Below are positions 1 to 8,356 of a stretch of 64,000 bases of DNA, one piece after another. This DNA is from Ascidiaceihabitans sp. (GTDB lineage: Bacteria > Pseudomonadota > Alphaproteobacteria > Rhodobacterales > Rhodobacteraceae). The stretch lies in the NCBI GenBank assembly GCA_029251465.1, contig JAQXDI010000001.1, positions 1 to 64,000 on the forward strand, read 5' to 3'. How positions within the stretch are numbered: the stretch's first letter is position 1; the number at the start of each line of letters is the position of its first letter. The notes beneath the pieces are model-generated. The model ran no database searches. It had not been told where the DNA came from and saw nothing but the letters and a program-made list of their open reading frames with translations. A program made the position numbers and the translations under genes.

Positions 1-357
1 CGCTACCTCAAGAATGCGCACAACCTCCTCGGCGCTGAGCACGATGGGGATCTTCTTGGCCGCCCGCTGATAGCGCATATGCGTCTTCATCTCTGGTCGG
101 GGACAGGTCGCAGCGAAGAAGAAGCTCAGCACCGTCAGCCGGTTATTGAATGTCGGTGCCCCAACGCCCCGTTCCTTCATATCCAGCTGAAACGCCCGTA
201 AATCCTCCGGCGTCGCAGTATCTGGAGAACGCCCCAGAAACCGCGTAAAATCCCGCATCCCGCGCAGATACATCGTCTGCGTCTTGGGCTGCAGCCCTTT
301 GATTTGCATGTCTTCGAGAAATCGCTGGCGCAGCGCAGGCACATATTGATCGGTCAT
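1..357 (-). CDS. Tyrosine recombinase / integrase, 5' part only (runs off left edge)
   Basis: Reading the minus strand from ATG at 357 gives 119 open codons up to the window edge. The opening MTDQYVPALRQRFLEDMQIK is followed by TQTMYLRGMRDFTRFLGRSP and FNNRLTVLSFFFAATC, the SAM-like core-binding N-terminal domain of tyrosine recombinases. The closest type I recall is the integrase-like protein accompanying IS91-family transposases in Rhodobacteraceae. The catalytic domain (R..H-R-Y) lies outside the window, so activity cannot be judged. An excellent AGGAGG sits six bases before the ATG. It points away from tRNA-Gly at 690. The recombinase family is seen directly; membership of an IS91-type element is inference. 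Confidence 0.8.
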   Translation of the reverse strand, partial: MTDQYVPALRQRFLEDMQIKGLQPKTQTMYLRGMRDFTRFLGRSPDTATPEDLRAFQLDMKERGVGAPTFNNRLTVLSFFFAATCPRPEMKTHMRYQRAAKKIPIVLSAEEVVRILEVA

Positions 358-365
358 AAAAACCT

Positions 366-405
366 CCTGTTGGTCAGATTGAGAAGGTCTCAATCGTCCA
401 ACAGG
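366..405 (-). promoter_or_regulatory. Leader hairpin overlapping the recombinase ribosome binding site
   Basis: Two nested inverted repeats form one stem: CCTGTTGG (366-373) pairs with CCAACAGG (398-405), and GATTGAGA (377-384) pairs with TCTCAATC (388-395), with a three-base loop. On the minus-strand transcript the 3' arm runs into the AGGAGG of the recombinase, so folding would hide part of the ribosome binding site. Such stems are used by some transposable elements to block translation of read-through mRNA. That role is inferred here; the base pairing is directly visible. Confidence 0.6.
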
Positions 406-647
406 TTCGTCAGTTCACAAAATCACCGCACTACAATCTATGCGCAACACACGCCAAAAGCGCCAATACCGCGAGAGCGGTTTCGTCCTTGTCCCGCACT
501 GTGCCAGTTCATGCGCGGCGCAGCGAAGGTCCGGTTCCCGCCCCTTTCGTAGAACTTTGCGCTCTTTCCTCACTGGTTCTAGTGTTTGACGCTCAGATGA
601 TCCTTCGCATAATTTCTGTCAATTCTAAGTTCTTCCGTTCTGTGGGC
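406..647. other. Gene-free stretch between recombinase and tRNA-Gly
   Basis: Together with the hairpin, the gap from 358 to 689 carries no convincing gene. Short open frames here lack ribosome binding sites and familiar sequence. It probably contains the end of the mobile element whose recombinase lies to the left, but no terminal repeat or target duplication can be defined because only one end is in view. Confidence 0.4.
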
Positions 648-676
648 TTGACGGCAAAAACTGTATCAAATAGGCA
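648..676 (+). promoter_or_regulatory. Probable promoter of tRNA-Gly
   Basis: TTGACG at 648-653, a 17-base spacer and TAGGCA at 671-676 lie just upstream of the tRNA 5' end at 690. The -35 box is the usual alphaproteobacterial form; the -10 box is weak, so the call rests mainly on spacing and position. Confidence 0.45.
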
Positions 677-689
677 ATGAACATTGAGC

Positions 690-764
690 GCGGGCGTTGT
701 GTAATGGTTAAGACCTCAGTTTTCCAAACTGAAGATGAGGGTTCGATTCCCTCCGCCCGCTCCA
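690..764 (+). tRNA. tRNA-Gly (anticodon TCC)
   Basis: The cloverleaf reads directly. Acceptor arms GCGGGCG (690-696) and CGCCCGC (754-760) pair fully. The anticodon stem TCAGT/ACTGA encloses the loop TTTCCAA with anticodon TCC, reading GGA. The T arm is GAGGG-TTCGATT-CCCTC. An encoded CCA follows discriminator T761, ending at 764. tRNA genes are common integration targets, and a recombinase gene lies 330 bases to the left, though no repeated attachment core is visible in the window. Confidence 0.95.
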
Positions 765-982
765 CCTTTTCCAGCACATCGCTAAAATAGATAAAATCTG
801 ACGTTTTTTGGCCCAAACCCTCGTTGGTTTCAGGTTAGGCACGCCTGCATCAGCGGGTGCGATCTATTGCCGCGCATGCGTTGGCTTTTATCCACCTGTT
901 TGCAATGTATACAACAGTATACTATCGACGCTTCCGGATGCTTCGGTTAAGAAGCGGCAAAACAACCATCAAGGGGTTTCCT

Positions 983-3172
983 ATGTCCGATATCATTTAC
1001 ACCAAAGTGGACGAAGCGCCGGAACTGGCGTCTGCGTCTTTCCTTCCGATCATCCAGAAATTCGCAGCCGCCGCTGGCGTTTCTGTCGGGACAAAAGACA
1101 TCAGCCTTGCAGGCCGTATCCTGTCGACGTTCCCCGAGCATCTGAAAGAAGATGAACGTCAGTCTGATGATTTGGCCGAACTGGGTCGCTTGGTCAAAAC
1201 CGCAGATGCGAACGTGATCAAGTTGCCGAACATTTCGGCCTCTGTGCCGCAACTGGTCGCCGCCATCAAAGAATTGCAATCGCAAGGTTTTGCGTTGCCC
1301 GATTACCCTGAGGCACCAGAAACTGACGCTGACAAAGCGACGCGTGCAAAATACGACACGCTAAAAGGATCAGCCGTGAATCCGGTTCTGCGCGAAGGCA
1401 ACTCTGATCGTCGCGCTGCTAAGGCTGTGAAAAGCTTTGCCCAGAAAAACCCGCACCGCATGGGCGATTGGTCCGCTGATAGCAAAACCCAAGTGTCCGC
1501 GATGTCGGGCGGCGATTTCTTTTCAAACGAAGTGTCCGCGACCTTGAGCAAAGAGGCGACAGCCAAAATCGTGCTGGTCACAGACGCCGGCGAAACTGTT
1601 CTTAAGGACGCGATCACGTACCCCGCAGGTACGGTTGTCGACGCGACATTCATGAGTGCCAAGGCTCTCAAATCCTTCCTCGCGGACGAGATCGAAAAAA
1701 CCAAAGCCGACGGCACGCTGTTTTCGCTGCACATGAAAGCGACGATGATGAAGGTCTCGGACCCGATCATCTTTGGCCACGCGGTCAAAGCGTTCCTTGC
1801 GCCGGTTTTGGAAAAACACGGCGATGCGATGGCTGATCTGGGCGTGAACCCGAATTCCGGCCTTGGCGATATGCTGGCACGGGTTGAGGGCAATGCGGCA
1901 ATCATGGCTGACATCGACGCGTGCATGGCGTCCCGCCCACCGATGTACATGGTCGATTCTGACAAAGGCATCACCAACTTGCACGTGTCATCGGACGTGA
2001 TCATCGACGCGTCCATGCCTGCATTGATCCGCGCTGGCGGCAAAGGTTGGGGGCCAGATGGCAAAGAATCAGACGCAAATTGCGTGATCCCTGACAATTC
2101 CTACGCGCCGATCTATGACGAGTCGGTCAAGTTCTTCAAAGAAAACGGCAAACTGAACCCGGCCACCGCTGGCACGGTCCAAAACGTCGGCCTGATGGCG
2201 CAAAAAGCCGAAGAATACGGTTCGCACCCGACAACATTCGAAATCGCTGAGGCGGGCACCGTCAAGATGATCTTGGATGACGGCACTGTGCTGCACTCTC
2301 ATAACGTCGAGGCTGGCGACATCTGGCGCTCTGCCTCCGCGCGCAAAGCCCCGATCGAAGACTGGGTGAACCTCGCGATTGCGCGTCAAAAGGTCGAAGG
2401 TTGCAGCGCGATTTTCTGGCTGGATGCAGCCCGCGCGCACGACGCCGAATTGATCGCTTACGTCAAACCGATCCTCGCGGCCCAAGGCGTTGCCGATAAA
2501 TTCCAGATTATGGCCCCACGCGAAGCGACGCGCGCCTCGCTGGAAATCATCACCAAAGGTGAAAACAGCATCGCGATCACCGGCAACGTGCTGCGCGACT
2601 ACCTGACTGACCTGTTCCCGATCCTTGAACTGGCAACCTCGGCCAAGATGCTGTCGATTGTGAAATTGATGAACGGCGGTGGCTTGTTCGAAACCGGCGC
2701 TGGCGGATCTGCCCCGAAACACGTTCAGCAGCTGGTCGAAGAAAACCACCTGCGCTGGGACAGCCTTGGTGAATTCTGCGCGCTGGGCGAAAGCCTGACG
2801 TTCCTTGCGGACGCCAAAGGCAACGAAAAAGCCCGCGTTTTGGGCGAGGCCGTTGACGCCGCAAGCCAAGGCATTTTGGACAACAGTCGTTCGCCATCGC
2901 GCAAAGTCGGCGAACCTGACAACCGCGATAGCCATTACTGGTTTGCCCGCTACTGGGCCGACGCGCTGGCCGAACAAACCGGGGATGCAGAACTGGCCGC
3001 ACATTTTGCCCCAATCGCAACAGCACTGGCCGCGGGCGAGGAACAGATCCTATCTGAACTGGCTGCGGTGCAAGGGCCTGCTGCTGATCTGGGTGGTTAT
3101 TTCAAAACAGACGCGGCCAAAACCGCAGCTGTAATGCGCCCGTCGGCGACCCTGAACGCCATCATTGGCTAA
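983..3172 (+). CDS. icd: Monomeric NADP-dependent isocitrate dehydrogenase
   Basis: The product (729 aa) matches the single-subunit, IDH-II type of isocitrate dehydrogenase, which oxidatively decarboxylates isocitrate to 2-oxoglutarate with NADP in the TCA cycle. Length fits the family (about 740 aa) and is far above the roughly 400 aa of the dimeric form. Conserved family blocks are visible: [12 protein letters not shown] at residues 80-91 and [16 protein letters not shown] around 129-144, part of the substrate site. The start was placed at [10 protein letters not shown] because AAGGGG lies a few bases upstream and family members begin there; the frame stays open upstream but that part is not family-like. 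It stands alone, closed by a strong terminator at 3194-3230. Confidence 0.96.
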   Translation: MSDIIYTKVDEAPELASASFLPIIQKFAAAAGVSVGTKDISLAGRILSTFPEHLKEDERQSDDLAELGRLVKTADANVIKLPNISASVPQLVAAIKELQSQGFALPDYPEAPETDADKATRAKYDTLKGSAVNPVLREGNSDRRAAKAVKSFAQKNPHRMGDWSADSKTQVSAMSGGDFFSNEVSATLSKEATAKIVLVTDAGETVLKDAITYPAGTVVDATFMSAKALKSFLADEIEKTKADGTLFSLHMKATMMKVSDPIIFGHAVKAFLAPVLEKHGDAMADLGVNPNSGLGDMLARVEGNAAIMADIDACMASRPPMYMVDSDKGITNLHVSSDVIIDASMPALIRAGGKGWGPDGKESDANCVIPDNSYAPIYDESVKFFKENGKLNPATAGTVQNVGLMAQKAEEYGSHPTTFEIAEAGTVKMILDDGTVLHSHNVEAGDIWRSASARKAPIEDWVNLAIARQKVEGCSAIFWLDAARAHDAELIAYVKPILAAQGVADKFQIMAPREATRASLEIITKGENSIAITGNVLRDYLTDLFPILELATSAKMLSIVKLMNGGGLFETGAGGSAPKHVQQLVEENHLRWDSLGEFCALGESLTFLADAKGNEKARVLGEAVDAASQGILDNSRSPSRKVGEPDNRDSHYWFARYWADALAEQTGDAELAAHFAPIATALAAGEEQILSELAAVQGPAADLGGYFKTDAAKTAAVMRPSATLNAIIG

Positions 3173-3193
3173 GGCAAACTGCCGCAAACATTC

Positions 3194-3230
3194 GGGCCGC
3201 GCTTCTTTGAGGGAATGCGCGGCCCTTTTT
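3194..3230 (+). terminator. Rho-independent terminator after icd
   Basis: GGGCCGCGC (3194-3202) pairs perfectly with GCGCGGCCC (3217-3225), with a 14-base loop and five T residues at 3226-3230. It begins about 20 bases after the icd stop codon. Confidence 0.9.
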
Positions 3231-3344
3231 CGTTTGGGGGCGTAAAGGGTTGTGTTTGGCCCAGCGATGGGCAAGATTTTTCTTAATCCGCCGCCTGCGG
3301 ATTGGAGAACCCCAACCGATGCCTCCAGCTAAAGGACCGGCTAA

Positions 3345-4781
3345 ATGGAAATCAAAGGTCAAGAAGACGCAACATTTCTGGCGCAACAGGTCGCATCAGG
3401 TGCCGTGTCTGCGGATGAATTGCTGGACGCTGCATTGGAACGCGTCGCAGCCCTGAACCCGCAGCTGAACGCGGTTGTGTTGATCCAGGAACAGGCCGCG
3501 CGCAAAACGATCAAAGCGGGGCTGCCAGACGGTCCATTCAAAGGCGTGCCGTTCTTGATCAAGGACCTGAGTGCCGAGGCGATCGATTTTCCGACGCACA
3601 GTGGATCCAACCTGATGCGCGACACAAAATACAGCTACGATAGTGAAATTTTCCGCCGAATGCGGGCCACAGGCGTGGTGACATTTGGGCGCACGACCTC
3701 GCCCGAAGGTGGCATTGGGCCGGTGACCGAAGCGGCTGTTTACGGCGGTCCAACGCGCAATCCATGGGATGTGACGCGCACGTCGGGTGGATCATCGGGC
3801 GGCTCTGGCGCGGCGGTGGCGGCGGGTATCGTGCCCATGGCCCACGGATCAGACGGGGGCGGATCGGTGCGCATTCCGGCGTCAAGTTGTGGGTTGTTCG
3901 GGTTCAAAGCGACGCGCGCGCGCTTCCCCGACGGCCCCGCCTCTGGCGAGGGCTGGGGCGGCATGGCAATCGACGGGTTTTTGTCACGATCCGTGCGCGA
4001 CAACGCCGCGATGATGGACGCCTGCACGGGGCCGGAACAGGGCGCGCCGTATGCGGCACCCGCGATGGAAATGACCTACGCTCAAGCCATCAAACGCCCG
4101 CCGCGTCGCTTGCGCATCGCAGTTTGTGACACGACGTTTACGGGCGCTGCAATTGATCCCGCATGCAAAACAGCCGTCGACAAGACCGCGAAAATTCTGG
4201 AAGACTTGGGTCATCACGTGACCCCCGATTGCCCAAAGGCGGATCACGAGGGGATGATGCACGCATGGACCAAAATCGTCGTGTGCGGCACAGCACTTTG
4301 GATTCAGAATGTCGCGACAGCCAGAGGTGAGGTGGCAAAACAAGGCGATCTGCAAGGTGTCGCACGTGGCGCTGCAAAATTTGCACAAACGATTTCGGGG
4401 GCTGATTATCTAAAAGCGGTGAACACTGTGCATGCCTACGGGCGCCAGATGGCCGCAGCATTTGACGACTATGACATCATCTTGTCCGCCACACTTGCGG
4501 AACCGCCTGCAAAAGTTGGCCGGTTCCATCATGATCGCGAGGACTTTGAAAACTACCGCGTCGGGCCGGGCGGCGTGTTCGAATACTCACCGTTTTGCGC
4601 GACGTTCAATGCCAGTGGCCAACCTGCGGCAACTGTGCCGATGCATTGGACGGAAGGCGGTCTGCCTGTTGGTGTGCATGTGGCGGCACCATTCGGGCAA
4701 GACGCGACCTTGATTGCGCTGTGTGCAGAGCTTGAGCAAGCCGCACCTTGGGCGCATCGAAAGCCTTCGATGGTGACGTAA
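3345..4781 (+). CDS. Amidase-signature hydrolase, NylA-like
   Basis: This 478-aa enzyme belongs to the amidase signature family and hydrolyses carboxamide bonds by a Ser-cisSer-Lys triad. All three can be placed: Lys73 in VPFLIKDL, cis-Ser150 in the TSGGSSGGS loop, and nucleophile Ser174 in [11 protein letters not shown]. The [21 protein letters not shown] block and overall layout resemble 6-aminohexanoate-cyclic-dimer hydrolase (NylA) and related broad-range amidases more than GatA; a true gatA is present at 44660. The substrate is unknown and should not be assumed to be a nylon oligomer. The ribosome binding site is modest (AAAGGAC). It stands alone, just downstream of the icd terminator. 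Confidence 0.85.
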   Translation: MEIKGQEDATFLAQQVASGAVSADELLDAALERVAALNPQLNAVVLIQEQAARKTIKAGLPDGPFKGVPFLIKDLSAEAIDFPTHSGSNLMRDTKYSYDSEIFRRMRATGVVTFGRTTSPEGGIGPVTEAAVYGGPTRNPWDVTRTSGGSSGGSGAAVAAGIVPMAHGSDGGGSVRIPASSCGLFGFKATRARFPDGPASGEGWGGMAIDGFLSRSVRDNAAMMDACTGPEQGAPYAAPAMEMTYAQAIKRPPRRLRIAVCDTTFTGAAIDPACKTAVDKTAKILEDLGHHVTPDCPKADHEGMMHAWTKIVVCGTALWIQNVATARGEVAKQGDLQGVARGAAKFAQTISGADYLKAVNTVHAYGRQMAAAFDDYDIILSATLAEPPAKVGRFHHDREDFENYRVGPGGVFEYSPFCATFNASGQPAATVPMHWTEGGLPVGVHVAAPFGQDATLIALCAELEQAAPWAHRKPSMVT

Positions 4782-4802
4782 AGGCCGCTCTTTGCGATCT
4801 TG

Positions 4803-5540
4803 TCAGAGCAGCGAAATTTGGGATCTTGCGGACTCGATGTCGCGTTCTAGCTGGCTGGTCGCGCTGATGTGCCAATCCAGACCGGTTTGACCTCGGGTTG
4901 ACGCCTCTTGCAGATGCTTGGTCGCCAATTGAGCTTTGCCCGCGCTTAGCGTCAGGGCATGTGCCAATTCTGCACGATCACGCATGACTGTTTGAACATG
5001 CGCATCATAGGTTGCTGCTGCAATTTTGCCTGCATCACGTTGAATGCGCAGGTTTGCCAATTCGATTTCCTGACTGGCTAACGTGTCGCGCAGGCTGATC
5101 ATAATATCATCCACCTGATCGTTTGAGCGACGGATATTCATCGTCAGTTTGTTGGCCGACACCAAGCCGATGCGGCGCGTAGCATCGCGTTTGCCAGCAT
5201 TGTTACCAACGACGCCACCGGCAAGGCCGCCTGCGGCCGCACCGGCCAGACATTTGGCGGAATTGTTTGCGGACAATAGAACCAGACCACAGCCAACAGC
5301 GGCCCCCATCATGGCACCTTTGGCCGTCGAGGCACGCACGACATCTTGCATCATGGGGTCCAAAGTCGCGGCTTGTTCCTGCATCTCTGCGGCGTGGTCC
5401 GATGCGTTCAACGGTGCCTCAGTACTTTGGCTCATTAATGAAAGACTTGCGTCACCATTTGATTTCGTGACCGGCGAATAGCCACAACCAGCAACTGTGA
5501 CAGTCAAGGCCCATGGCAGAATGATATAAGATTTCAACAT
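4803..5540 (-). CDS. Glycine-zipper outer-membrane lipoprotein, unknown function
   Basis: The 245-aa product starts MLKSYIILPWALTVTVAGC, a lipoprotein signal with the lipobox ending at Cys. The mature part has a Gly/Ala-rich zipper (AKGAMMGAAVGCGLVLLS and AGAAAGGLAGGVVGNNAG) similar to the YMGG or 17-kDa surface antigen type, followed by a long, probably coiled-coil region (SLRDTLASQEIELANLRIQR onward). These domains usually insert into or span membranes. GGAAG lies just before the chosen ATG; the frame continues upstream to 5681 but without lipoprotein logic. It is divergent from the ABC exporter at 5810 and convergent with the amidase. No specific role can be named. Confidence 0.75.
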   Translation of the reverse strand: MLKSYIILPWALTVTVAGCGYSPVTKSNGDASLSLMSQSTEAPLNASDHAAEMQEQAATLDPMMQDVVRASTAKGAMMGAAVGCGLVLLSANNSAKCLAGAAAGGLAGGVVGNNAGKRDATRRIGLVSANKLTMNIRRSNDQVDDIMISLRDTLASQEIELANLRIQRDAGKIAAATYDAHVQTVMRDRAELAHALTLSAGKAQLATKHLQEASTRGQTGLDWHISATSQLERDIESARSQISLL

Positions 5541-5809
5541 GGTATCTTCCAAACAAGCAGGGTGCGTGGCACCGAGATTGCTGTTTGTAGACGAAAACAA
5601 TGTGTTCACATTTGGGCAATTAGAGGGAAATTCGAAACGATTCATATTTTCTGAAATTACGGAAATTGGCGATAACGGCACATGCTGTGCGCCCCAATCG
5701 TGGGAAATACGGGCAAACTGTCCACTTGACCTGCAGGGATGCGCGTATCAGAACGGCGCAATGTAAATTCTGGCCGATACTGCAGGCCAATCAACACTCA
5801 GGAGTGTGC

Positions 5810-7621
5810 ATGGCCGATCAAGTCAAGCCCGGCCCCGCAGCGCCCGGTGCCGTGGAAGAGCGCGAGAAATCAAAGCAGATCGGGGCGCTTGGCGCGCTCT
5901 GGCCCTACCTGCGACCGTACCGGATGTTGATGACCGCCGCGTTGCTGGCTTTGTGCGTGACGGCGATGATCTCGTTGACGCTGCCGTTGGCTGTGCGCCG
6001 CGTTGTCGACAATTTCCGTGTCGAGGACGGCGCAATTCTGGACCAATATTTCCTTGCGGCCCTTGGCATTGCAGGTCTGATGGCGATCGGCACAGCCATG
6101 CGCTATTTGCTCGTGACCCGCTTGGGTGAACGCGTCGTCGCTGACATTCGCAAAGCGGTGTTTGACCGTGTGATCGGCATGTCGCCGTCTTTTTACGAAC
6201 AAATCATGACCGGCGAAGTCCTGAGCCGTATCACAACAGACACCACGCTGATCCTCAGCGTGATCGGATCATCCGTGTCGATCGCGCTGCGTAACATACT
6301 GATTTTTATAGGTGGTTTGGCATTGATGATGCTGACGTCTGCCAAGTTGACAGCCCTTGTGCTGCTGATCGTTCCCGCCGTTGTGATCCCGATTTTGGTG
6401 TTGGGCCGTCGCTTGCGGGTGATCAGCCGTGAAAATCAGGATTGGATTGCCGCCAGTTCCGGCAGCGCATCCGAGGCGCTGACAGCCGTGCAAACGGTGC
6501 AGGCCTTTACCCATGAAACCATCAGCCGTCGGCAGTTTTCTGACGTCACAGAGCGCAGCTTTGATGCGGCCAAACGCCGGATCTACACGCGCGCCCTGAT
6601 GACGGTGATCGTGATCTTTTTGGTCTTTGCCGGTGTCGTCGGTGTGTTGTGGATCGGCGCGAATGATGTGCGCGAAGGGGTGATGACATCCGGGGCATTA
6701 ATCCAGTTTGTGATCTACGCTGTGATGGTTGCGGGCGGTGTTGCCGCCTTGTCAGAAATCTGGGGTGAATTGCAGCGTGCAGCAGGCGCGACAGAGCGTT
6801 TGATCGAACTTTTGCACACCGTCGATACGGTCCAGGACGTGGGCGTTCCGCATTTGATCACGGGCCCCGTACAAGGGCGGATCGCATTCGAGGCAGTGAA
6901 TTTTACCTATCCTTCGCGCCCTGACACGGCTGCACTTGATGACGTCAGTTTGGTCATCGAACCCGGCGAAACCGTTGCATTTGTTGGCCCATCCGGCGCG
7001 GGCAAAACCACGATTATCCAGATGATCTTGCGCTTTTATGACCCGCAGTCAGGGCGCATTACACTTGATGGTCACGACATCACTTCGCTTGAACGCTCGG
7101 CATTCCGCGAACACATTGCCTTGGTGCCGCAGGATCCGGTGATCTTTGCAACCTCTGCCCGTGACAACATCAGTTTCGGGCGGCCAGATGCCACGGACGC
7201 CGAAATCGAGGCCGCAGCCATTGCCGCCGCAGCCCACGAGTTCATCCAAAACCTACCGTCTGGCTATGACAGCCCGCTGGGTGAACGCGGCGTGATGTTG
7301 TCGGGTGGCCAAAAGCAACGCATCGCCATTGCTCGTGCCATTCTGCGCAACGCGCCTGTGCTGCTGCTGGACGAGGCAACCTCGGCTTTGGACGCAGAAA
7401 GTGAACGCGCGGTTCAGGCCGCCGTTGACGCGCTCAGCGCTGATCGCACCACGCTGATTGTGGCGCACCGTTTGGCAACCGTCAAAAAGGCAGATCGCAT
7501 CGTCGTGTTAGATCAGGGACGCATCATCGCCTCTGGCACGCATGATGATTTGGTGGCCAAAGATGGCCTTTATGCCCGCCTTGCCCGCCTGCAATTCACC
7601 GATGGAATGGCCGCAGAGTAA
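5810..7621 (+). CDS. ABC exporter, fused membrane and ATPase domains
   Basis: A 603-aa half-transporter of the MsbA/ATM type. The first 330 residues hold about six membrane segments, starting near MTAALLALCVTAMISLTLPL (41-60). The ATPase half shows Walker A GPSGAGKT (393-400), Q-loop PQDP (440-443), signature LSGGQ (497-501), Walker B LLLDEA and the switch VAHR. Such proteins work as dimers exporting lipids, peptides or drugs; the substrate cannot be read from sequence. The start at MADQVKPG is supported by AGGAG seven bases upstream; an extension to 5666 in the same frame looks non-coding. Monocistronic by spacing. Confidence 0.9.
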   Translation: MADQVKPGPAAPGAVEEREKSKQIGALGALWPYLRPYRMLMTAALLALCVTAMISLTLPLAVRRVVDNFRVEDGAILDQYFLAALGIAGLMAIGTAMRYLLVTRLGERVVADIRKAVFDRVIGMSPSFYEQIMTGEVLSRITTDTTLILSVIGSSVSIALRNILIFIGGLALMMLTSAKLTALVLLIVPAVVIPILVLGRRLRVISRENQDWIAASSGSASEALTAVQTVQAFTHETISRRQFSDVTERSFDAAKRRIYTRALMTVIVIFLVFAGVVGVLWIGANDVREGVMTSGALIQFVIYAVMVAGGVAALSEIWGELQRAAGATERLIELLHTVDTVQDVGVPHLITGPVQGRIAFEAVNFTYPSRPDTAALDDVSLVIEPGETVAFVGPSGAGKTTIIQMILRFYDPQSGRITLDGHDITSLERSAFREHIALVPQDPVIFATSARDNISFGRPDATDAEIEAAAIAAAAHEFIQNLPSGYDSPLGERGVMLSGGQKQRIAIARAILRNAPVLLLDEATSALDAESERAVQAAVDALSADRTTLIVAHRLATVKKADRIVVLDQGRIIASGTHDDLVAKDGLYARLARLQFTDGMAAE

Positions 7622-7701
7622 TTGGACACATAATTCCCCCTTTCATTCACAGCCCGTTCCCTTCATCTTATGGCCAACCATAATACTAAGGGAGTTAGAC
7701 A

Positions 7702-8130
7702 ATGGGTTTGTGGAGCTTTGTAAAAGGCAGCGGTAAGAAACTTTTCGGTGGCGGCGATGAGCCGGAACTGAACGGTTCAACGCTGCAAGACGAGATCAAG
7801 GAACTGGGTCTGGACGCAACCGGCATGGAAATCACCGTCGAGGGTGACAAAGTGACCGTGTCCGGCGAGGTCGTCAGCCAAGAGATGAAAGAAAAAGTCA
7901 TTCTGGCCGTGGGCAACGTCAAAGGCGTCGCAGCGGTCTAAGACAGCGTTCCAAGTGCGGGCGAACCTGTGTTCCACACCGTGGAAAAGGGCGACACCAT
8001 CTGGGCGATTTCAGCCAAGGCATTGGGCAACAGCGCGCGCTACGAAGAAATCTTTGAAGCCAACAAGCCGATGCTGAGCCATCCTGACAAAACCTATCCT
8101 GGCCAAATGCTGCGTATTCCGCAGGACTAA
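7702..8130 (+). pseudogene. kbp: BON-LysM potassium-binding protein (Kbp/YgaU family) interrupted by an in-frame TAA
   Basis: The first 79 codons encode MGLWSFVKGSGKKLF followed by a BON domain ending VAVGNVKGVAAV. A TAA at 7939-7941 follows, and the same frame continues without another stop to 8130, encoding [20 protein letters not shown] and [20 protein letters not shown], an intact LysM domain. In family members such as E. coli YgaU the two domains are joined by a short linker exactly here, so one base change (for example GAA to TAA) explains the break. A GTG at 7969 could restart translation of the LysM half. Possibilities are a recent nonsense mutation, a sequencing error, stop readthrough, or two separate polypeptides. 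The BON half has a good start (GGGAGT upstream). Confidence 0.8.
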
Positions 8131-8184
8131 TTTGGCGCGCGGGCAGGGCATTTGCCTGATCCCGAACAGCGATTTGCGAAATTG

Positions 8185-8215
8185 AAAGGGGCGGTTCCGA
8201 AATGGGCCGCCCTTT
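8185..8215 (+). terminator. Likely terminator after the BON-LysM locus
   Basis: AAAGGGGCGG (8185-8194) pairs with CCGCCCTTT (8207-8215) with one bulged G. The T tract is short (three T), so strength is moderate. Confidence 0.6.
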
Positions 8216-8356
8216 GACCTTTGGTAAGGCGGTTTTACGCTGCGTTTGATCACAGCATTTGCCTTGAAAACCTTGCGCAAAACCTGATTTCGCCGCATCC
8301 TTTGCAACAGGGAATTCATCACCCCCGCAAGAGGGGTGACCAAGGGAGGAAGACAC

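Noticed and set aside
2069-3004. 311-codon minus-strand frame within icd
   Set aside because: Pure shadow of the well-conserved isocitrate dehydrogenase frame.
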